A stretch of DNA of 64,000 nucleotides from Ophioderma brevispina. Taxonomy: Eukaryota > Echinodermata > Ophiuroidea > Amphilepidida > Ophiodermatidae. Position numbers and translations under genes: made by a program. The notes under the pieces were generated by a model that worked only from the letters and a program-made list of their open reading frames with translations, did no database searches and was not told the origin of the DNA. Below are positions 57,255 to 64,000 of this stretch, one piece after another. Within the stretch, counting starts at the first letter, position 1. Each line of letters begins with the position of its first letter. The stretch spans positions 1 through 64,000 of the forward strand of contig JAMKCH010011787.1 of NCBI GenBank assembly GCA_023653785.1. Reading direction: 5' to 3'.

Positions 57255-60035
57255 AGGGTGACTCCACCGATTAAAAATATTTTTTTTAATTATTAATTAA
57301 AATAGTCAAACGAGAACAAAGATACTCACTAAAGGATTAACTCTCAAGGTGGAGGTGAATCAGATTTTCCGTTTTGATGTAGTGAAACATTAGTGTATAG
57401 GGTATAGTGTAACAGTTCTATGATATTGTGTATAACAAAAATTCTGATTCAGAGGTTTTGTTACAAAGTTGTGCTTTTATATATGGAAGACATCAATTTG
57501 AGCATAGCTATTTCACACCGTGATTAATATGTGGACAAGCATTCTGTATACACAAAAACCAGAAGTGTTAGAAAATTAGGGGCCCTTCTGGGAATCTCTG
57601 TGTCCGGCTAAGGCAAAGACAAGTGCAATAGACTGAAAATGTCTACTTCAGAAGGCAACACTTTATAACATGTATAAATGGTGGTGAAATCTACTAGATG
57701 TCAATGACAGTATTGCCAAAGTTTTTGAAACTTTTTTAAAGCAAGTTAACCAATGTCTAATGATTTCAACTACTGATTTCATTCATAGACATTTTTGCTA
57801 TCACTCAAGACTACAGATGCCATGTATTATTTACCTGAAATAAGTTCGAAATCGATTTCTCTCTACTAATTTTTCATTAAAATCTAAAGAAATGGCTACA
57901 TATTTTCGGATGTAATTCTGTTACATACTCAAAAGATATGTTCAATCCCAACTGATCCCCCCTACACTCCATAAAGTTGGGCCAGCTTTTTCAGTAAACC
58001 TTTTCAACAATACCCATGACTAACCCTCGTTCCAAAACCTGCATAGTTTTAACTATTTGCTCATCGTCTTTCACACGAATCTAAAATTATAATCAGATAT
58101 TCCACTGAATATTACAACACTATTTCAATTGGATCTCAAAAAAAGTGGTACCTGGGATTCAAAATCCTTTCCATCAAATTGAATTCAGAATCAGTAAGCT
58201 GAGTGATTAATAGTGATCAGATGATCTGTACAGGAAACTGAACTCTGAGGACCTGGTATGAGTTCTGAATGTTGCAAGCTATATATAGTGTATGTACCCA
58301 CACCCTAGTTTTGCATGTGAGGGGGGTTGTTTATGTCTATAGACTGATCAGTACAAACATTGGCATCATATAGTGGCACAAACTCAATAAGATTTTGGCT
58401 AGGAACAATGACAATACAGAGCATAGCGTGTATTAGAATTTATGCTGTGCATGTTACACAATGTTCTTTACCGTCGTGTACATAAGCTGGACATAAGGAA
58501 TTCTTTGATACAAAGCTGAGCACAAGACATCAAAACATCACAGCGGTTGTAGGGCGCAGTATTATGGACAAACAAGATAGGAAAAAAATATCAACGGCGA
58601 CACACTTGGTACGACAATTGATTTATACCACTGACTTCATTCCTGTGTAAATTTACGTAATTTTATTGGGGCAAATATAATGTTCTTAAAAATCTAGTTA
58701 ACTGCTCTCTATGGAAATGGAAATATAGAGGGGCTATAACATACAAATCATGAACCTTTGTAGGCGTATATGCCAAGATTCGTGCAATGATTTGTCTGAT
58801 TTTTGCAGAGTGAAGCTCATGCATGTCCCTACTTATATCAGTTGTCAAAATTATGTCGCCACTGCTGAAAAAATGCTCTAAAAATAAAAGAGACGATTGC
58901 AGGGCGATCAAAACAGCTGTGGACATTCTCTGTTGATGGATAAATATACCGATATTTATGGAGATGAGGAAATCAGGATCAGGAAAACTACCTTGAGCAA
59001 GAATTTAAACCATCTCTACACAGAGAGAGAGAGACAGTAACTTTTAATGGGTTTATAATTCTTTAATAGGAAGGCTTTCAATAACACCAGTTATGCTTAT
59101 ACATGTATTTTCGGTGTGAGATTTACCACTAGACAACAGGGACTGTATTTCGTGGATCTAGGACGGTGCTAATGTATTCAGTTTTTATTTTCGTGTTTCA
59201 AGCAGCCCATATATAGGTTAGAAGGGGATGACCTATATGCTGAATCAAGAAATATTAATGACATGACAAAACTAATTCAAAAACAGAAACTACTTGACAA
59301 TCATGCAGTTACAGTCCACAGTAAAAGCATCGCGACCGTCTGTGAATAACTCGGTTTACAGCGTTATAATCCGTTAGAGAAATTAAAGCAAAAGTTTGGC
59401 AATTACCGCTTCAGTAGACAGAGCCAATGACTGAGCCCAAACTAATCACATGAACAATTACCTGAGTTAAATCCATTCACCATGCATGACAGCAGGCATG
59501 GCCATCCACCTCTACTTGCCCATAAATGGTTAAATTTGCGTTAAGCCCATGTTTTTACACTTGAGGTGGACGACAACTTTCCCCGGGTCATATTGCTTAT
59601 GATCTTTACCTCTCAATAAGAGAATTTAGAATCTTGATTGACGTGTTGGTACGAAAAATAACGGTCAACAAACCTGGGCGTGGTGATGAAATCATACGGG
59701 CAGGTACGGAGTGATGTTTACGGTGAATATATCATTGAGTTTGCGTGGCAGAATTGGCGAGGGGCATTGGTCCATATAAATGTGTCTCGAGGACAACTTT
59801 CTTCAATGTGTTGTGGTGTATCAGTTGAATGTAATTTAGAGGATAAATTATCTACTAAAAGGACGTGAGTACGAAAAATATCGGATATGTAGTTTTAACA
59901 CCAACCGATTAAAACTAATGAGACTGGTATTCACTACATGAGAGATTCGGGGTCACCAAAATCAATTGTGACTCCAGTGTATGTGTGGGAATACAAAAAG
60001 TGGACCGTAACTGCACGATGATTGTTCATGGGATC
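57255..60035. other. No recognisable gene
   Basis: The unsupported minus-strand frame at 58663-58926 and plus-strand frame at 59680-59868 were considered. The latter ends beside GTGAGTACG but has no clear acceptor or domain. Confidence 0.45.
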
Positions 60036-60039
60036 CACG

Positions 60040-60110
60040 TAAACGGTCTAGTGGTAAAGCTCACACCTGGATAGGTGAGACCGGATTCGAGATTGTATTT
60101 TCTGTTTATG
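60040..60110 (+). other. Degenerate tRNA-like sequence
   Basis: GGTCTAGTGGTAAAGC (A-box-like) and GACCGGATTCGAGATTG (B-box-like) are separated by a CACCTGGATAGGTG hairpin, as in a tRNA anticodon arm. The acceptor stem does not pair and the B box is imperfect, so this is more likely a SINE or tRNA remnant than a working tRNA. Confidence 0.3.
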
Positions 60111-60457
60111 TTCACAGTTTTGTCTAATCTTCTCTATATAAATTGGTCTATGATCTTCTCTAAGGTTCTATCATTCACTGACCTTGCTTGCATTGAATGT
60201 GTTTTGCTTCGTCCATTAGGTCATCCATTCTAAAAAACTCTACAAACTGAACATTCGTGCTACTAAACCCCCTTTACAGGAAACAGCTACATATCAACAA
60301 TTTTGTTTCATGCTTTTTTTTACTATAGATTTTTTGATTTACATTGTACTGCATCTTTGATTTCTTATGAATAATACATGGCACACACCTCTGTTAAACT
60401 CAAAATTCACCAAATTTACCAGTTAAAACATTTAAGGGATACTTTCTCCTCGAATTC

Positions 60458-60770
60458 AGATTTCCACACAAGACAAGTTAAAAATTCAGCAAACAGGTGT
60501 TACGGTAAAAAGTGCATTTAGAATGTGAAATGTGTATTTGACATGAAGCACTTTCTTTGGTTCATTCATTGGGGAAAAAATGCACTGGTTTGTGCAACAC
60601 ATATTTCAGATTTCCACAAAGGACAAGGAACACATTCACACAAAAACAGGTGCCTTTAGAATATGGAAACATGGATTTACAGCGAAAAATATTCTTTTGT
60701 TCATTCAGTAAAAAAAGTGCCCCAATATTTGTGCTTACAAATGGACTTACTTTAGTAGACACATAATGGT
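60458..60770 (+). repeat. Two tandem copies of an about 147-bp unit
   Basis: TTCAGATTTCCACA...GACAAG starts both copies (60458 and 60605). Both continue through ACAGGTG..TA, TTTAGAATRTGRAA and TTTGGTTCATTCAT/TTTTGTTCATTCAG into AAAAAA.TGC. The frames here are repeat-borne. Confidence 0.75.
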
Positions 60771-60774
60771 TATT

Positions 60775-63700
60775 CTTGAATTAGAGAGGTAGATACTTTA
60801 TACTAACTCTCTCCGTGCTGGGCAAATTCTGGGTATTGTTATAACACACAATTCATACATTTGAGCAGGTTTGCCCCCAAAATGGATTTGCAGTCATTTG
60901 GGGAACCATTCTAAAAATAACCACACCAAAAAACAAGAATAGGGCTTGTTTGGAATCATTTCAATGCATTTGGCGAATTTGAATATGTCCATGAAAATAA
61001 ATAATTTTGAAGTTTTAACCCAAAAATGCCAAAATTGACAAAAATTAATGCGTGTGTCGATTGCACTCGAATCGAGAGTTAAAGGACCAAATACTAAAAA
61101 GGGACATTTGGAAAAAATGTTCATTAATTCCTTTGTCATGGCAGAGCAGTATCTAGGTACTGGGTAATAATGATTGCATCCCAAAATTTCACAACCCAAT
61201 CTAAGAAATGAGGGCCTAATTAATGAGGTGTTTTGTTGTGACCCACATTGTAAGTTCACCCTCGTGGATTTCTTCTAAGGAGAATGTCCCCTGGCTTGAG
61301 GATACTGAAAACTTGAATATATCCTTACAAGTGGAGATGGACAGATGGTCACCTATTCTATATTATCACTTCACCCCAAGCACTTGTTCTAGAATGTCAA
61401 GAAAAGATATGAAGCAATTCAGACAACAGTCCAATGAAACAACAAGTATAATTTTAGGGCGTAAAAACAGAATAAAAATATTTTCATCATTTAAAGGGAT
61501 TCTCAAATGTCATTGAAAATTGACTTTTTTTAAGGTATGTGTACATTGCTGGATCATCACCATAATGTTAATCATAAATATCTACGTATCAATAATATAT
61601 GCAAAATTTAATGTCTAAAAGTGCATAGTATAAAATATAAACACTTTATTTTGAAACCAACAATTCTACTTTAAACCATACACAACAAATACATTCTACT
61701 TGTGATACAAAATAAAACAATACTAAATTTTCAAAATCAAAAGAATTTTTTTTTTTTAAGTATTAAGTATTATAATATCAGTAATAATGGATAAGTTATT
61801 TGATTCCAGTGAATTCACCAACAGTCGTTTGATAGAATTTATTAATACGAATAAAAAATTCGTCCTTAGCCATGGCCCGCCAATTAGACATACTAGCTAC
61901 AGCTAGCTACCAGACTATACAGACAATTAATATGACATCTTTTTATAATTATGAACTATGTCCCCCCTGACAAATTATTTGCAGCAGTGAAGGATTCTGA
62001 ATATGCTGTATGTAATGAGTACATAATATAGAAAATATTTGAACCGCGGAAATAAAAATCACTCGACGGACGTCGTGTTTGTGAAGTGTTTGTACTTAAA
62101 AGTAGGGAGATCTTTTGGAGAGCTAAAATGCGTGTGAGTTTCACTCAAGCAACTCATTTGAAGAATTGTATTTAAGCAAACCTGTGATGTATGCGTTTGT
62201 AGTGATTAGTGGAAATGTTTGTACTTGAGTGGGGAGTCATTTTGAGGTTTGTTAATATATGGTGAGTTGTTGCCTTCAGAGTATTAGAAGGGTTACGTTA
62301 AGAAGAAGTGTGATGTGTGTGTTTTGACTGGTGTTACTGTTTCATTTGAATTAGGTCAGGTTATTCCGAGAGTTTAAATATGGCGAGTTACCACAAGAAT
62401 CATAATTTTTTTTTGCTTCTTCCCAACATGACTTTTCAATATATGAAAAGGTATGTTACATCCAATACTTTACTGTACAGTGAAGGTGACAGCTCACCAT
62501 ACCATATATTCACCCCTCTAAACTACCCTCCCTATACTTGAACGAAGTACAAACCTCCTTTTTATTTCTTCGTGCACACCAAACCAGAATGTTACCAAAC
62601 AAAACTCTTACAATACTCTGGATTAACCTCACCAGAAAAAACATTTAAAATTCTACCACAGGCCTTCAATTTTGTATGGTTTTCAACATCCCCAATACCA
62701 ACATAAGACGCCACATCCCAAACTTTTCCATATCTAACTCTGCCAATACCGAGTAACTCACCATATTTGACCTCTCATGACTACCCCTACTTTAAAGTAG
62801 CAAACATTCCCAAATCTCCAATTAATATATAACGAAAAACTGTTGCAAACAATACTCTTAACTCTTCCCACATCCCTGGATGTGATATCTCTCCGTTTTT
62901 AAAAATGCTCCCCAATTTCCCTTCCGCCTGCAATACTGGCAGCCACCATTGCTGAAAATGACGAATAAATTTATTCGTATTTTTTTTTATTCGGTCTTAA
63001 CAACTGACCAAGGTAGGAGATTCTATCTGTGCATGGAATCAATATTTGGAGGCACAGCATTTATGCAAAAAGACCGAATGTAGGGTTTTTTTTGACTGCC
63101 TTTGCTACCACAACATCTAGACAGTGCAGTGTATCATCAAAACTTCACCCAATCTCAAATGCACAGATTAAATCAAGGGTTAGTAGGGCACAAAAAACAT
63201 CTGCAATAGCTGAACCAAGTATTGGTTTGGCAGGTATAACACTTAAAAGCGGCCTGGTCACCTTGCACAAAATTAAAGTGCTTTCAATTTTGCTCTCAAA
63301 TGATAGTCCCTAGGCCCCTTGGAAGAACAAGATAATTTTACACATCCAAATAAATCCCCTCAAAACAGTAGGGACAATTGATATGAGGATAAAGACATCC
63401 AGGTAGGTAATTTGTAGGCCAACTTTTAAGTTTTCCATAACGTTTAATCAACAAATGTGTACATTACATGAATATTTTTGACTCTTGGGACTCACTGATA
63501 TTTCAAACCAAAAGGTTATAGAACCGATCAATAGTGTGCTAGCGTGGAAAACATGCATACGGCGTGCGTGTTCTTGTGGTTAAACGCATTTCCGTCTTCG
63601 CTGATTAACAGTCGCCGTCGACTTAAATTCGAAAAATCTTCCTTTTACAACAGTAAGGAAGCTGATTTTGTCTTAATCATTCGGGTGAGGACTTTTGTAT

Positions 63701-64000
63701 ATCAAACTTATTACAAACCATGCAAAATATAATTTTGAAAAATTCTTGAGGGCGCACTATTTTCAATGTGCCATGTCTCTTTAATAAGAACACACTGACA
63801 AATGGCCGCATTGCAGATAGGACTTCTTGCTTCTTGCAATAAATTCTCTCAAAATAAATACCGCAAGTACACATGGGGTGGACTGCAATTACACATTATC
63901 TACGCTAATTACCTTTGAACCTATTGGTCAGGATAGTTATCCACTATGTGACAAAACACCTGGGGTGGTTCTTGTTCAGGTGGAAGAAAATAACCCTTTG
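60775..64000. other. No recognisable gene
   Basis: 62090-62400 holds diverged repeats of GTTTGTACTT..(A)GTGGGGAGTC and (T)ATGG(T/C)GAGTT. Frames at 61223, 63029 and 63544 carry no recognisable domain. Confidence 0.45.

Noticed and set aside
59680..59868. Frame VRSDVYGEYIIEFAWQNWRG ending beside GTGAGTACG
   Set aside because: No clear acceptor or domain; the flanking TACGAAAAATA motif occurs on both sides, pointing to a repeat.
1..64000. CRISPR arrays, prokaryotic operons, phage or viral genes
   Set aside because: No spaced identical repeats with unique spacers, no operon-like ORF runs and no viral protein signatures were seen; the window is animal genomic DNA.

Overview
This is AT-rich, repeat-dense genomic DNA from an animal. 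Spliced exons with GT/AG borders and conserved phases, kilobase introns, tRNA-derived SINEs, MITEs, a LINE remnant, a Helitron-like terminus and minisatellites rule out a bacterial or viral source. The repeat style (long GGTCA minisatellites, many foldback MITEs, SINEs sharing a 3' tail with a LINE) suggests a marine invertebrate, possibly an echinoderm or another invertebrate deuterostome. That assignment is only a guess from style.

The one gene recognised with confidence is a VPS13-family bridge-like lipid-transfer protein on the minus strand. Six consecutive N-terminal exons lie between 1527 and 16479, in matching phases; a possible seventh, further 5', lies at 17806-17898. The first coding exon was not found, and the gene continues off the left edge. 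The exon at 16283-16479 carries one extra base that shifts the frame, either a consensus error or a real lesion. A second, unidentified gene may start on the plus strand at 37639, where a short ATG-initiated ORF ends at a donor site.

Layout: 1-17.9 kb is the VPS13 gene, its introns holding SINEs (about 6.15-6.44, 8.0-8.46 and possibly 12.6-12.8 kb), MITEs/foldbacks (1.1, 3.2-3.7, 9.1-9.5, 10.2-10.5 kb) and a large inverted repeat with about 177-bp tandem units (14.4-15.35 kb). At 18.1-20.06 kb is a piggyBac-like element with TTAA sites and long inverted repeats, containing a hairpin-unit minisatellite. 21.8-23.8 kb is a hairpin/(GT)n/GGTCA repeat family. 24.4-27.8 kb is a duplicated DNA transposon and Helitron composite with a possible THAP remnant. 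28.1-32.1 kb holds a LINE 3' end, an interrupted SINE and a possible hAT-like element. 33.0-33.6 and 43.1-44.6 kb are GGTCA minisatellites, 41.7-42.03 kb a TGCAT minisatellite, 55.7-56.7 kb the second hairpin-unit array and 56.7-57.25 kb a 60-bp satellite. The rest shows no recognisable gene.

No new gene system is visible. The most notable structures are: (1) the hairpin-cassette minisatellite family present at two loci; (2) three local duplications whose junctions each carry a run of exactly 20 T, which looks technical or points to a shared mechanism; (3) the shared 3' tail of SINE and LINE; (4) dense AGGTCA (nuclear-receptor half-site) arrays.
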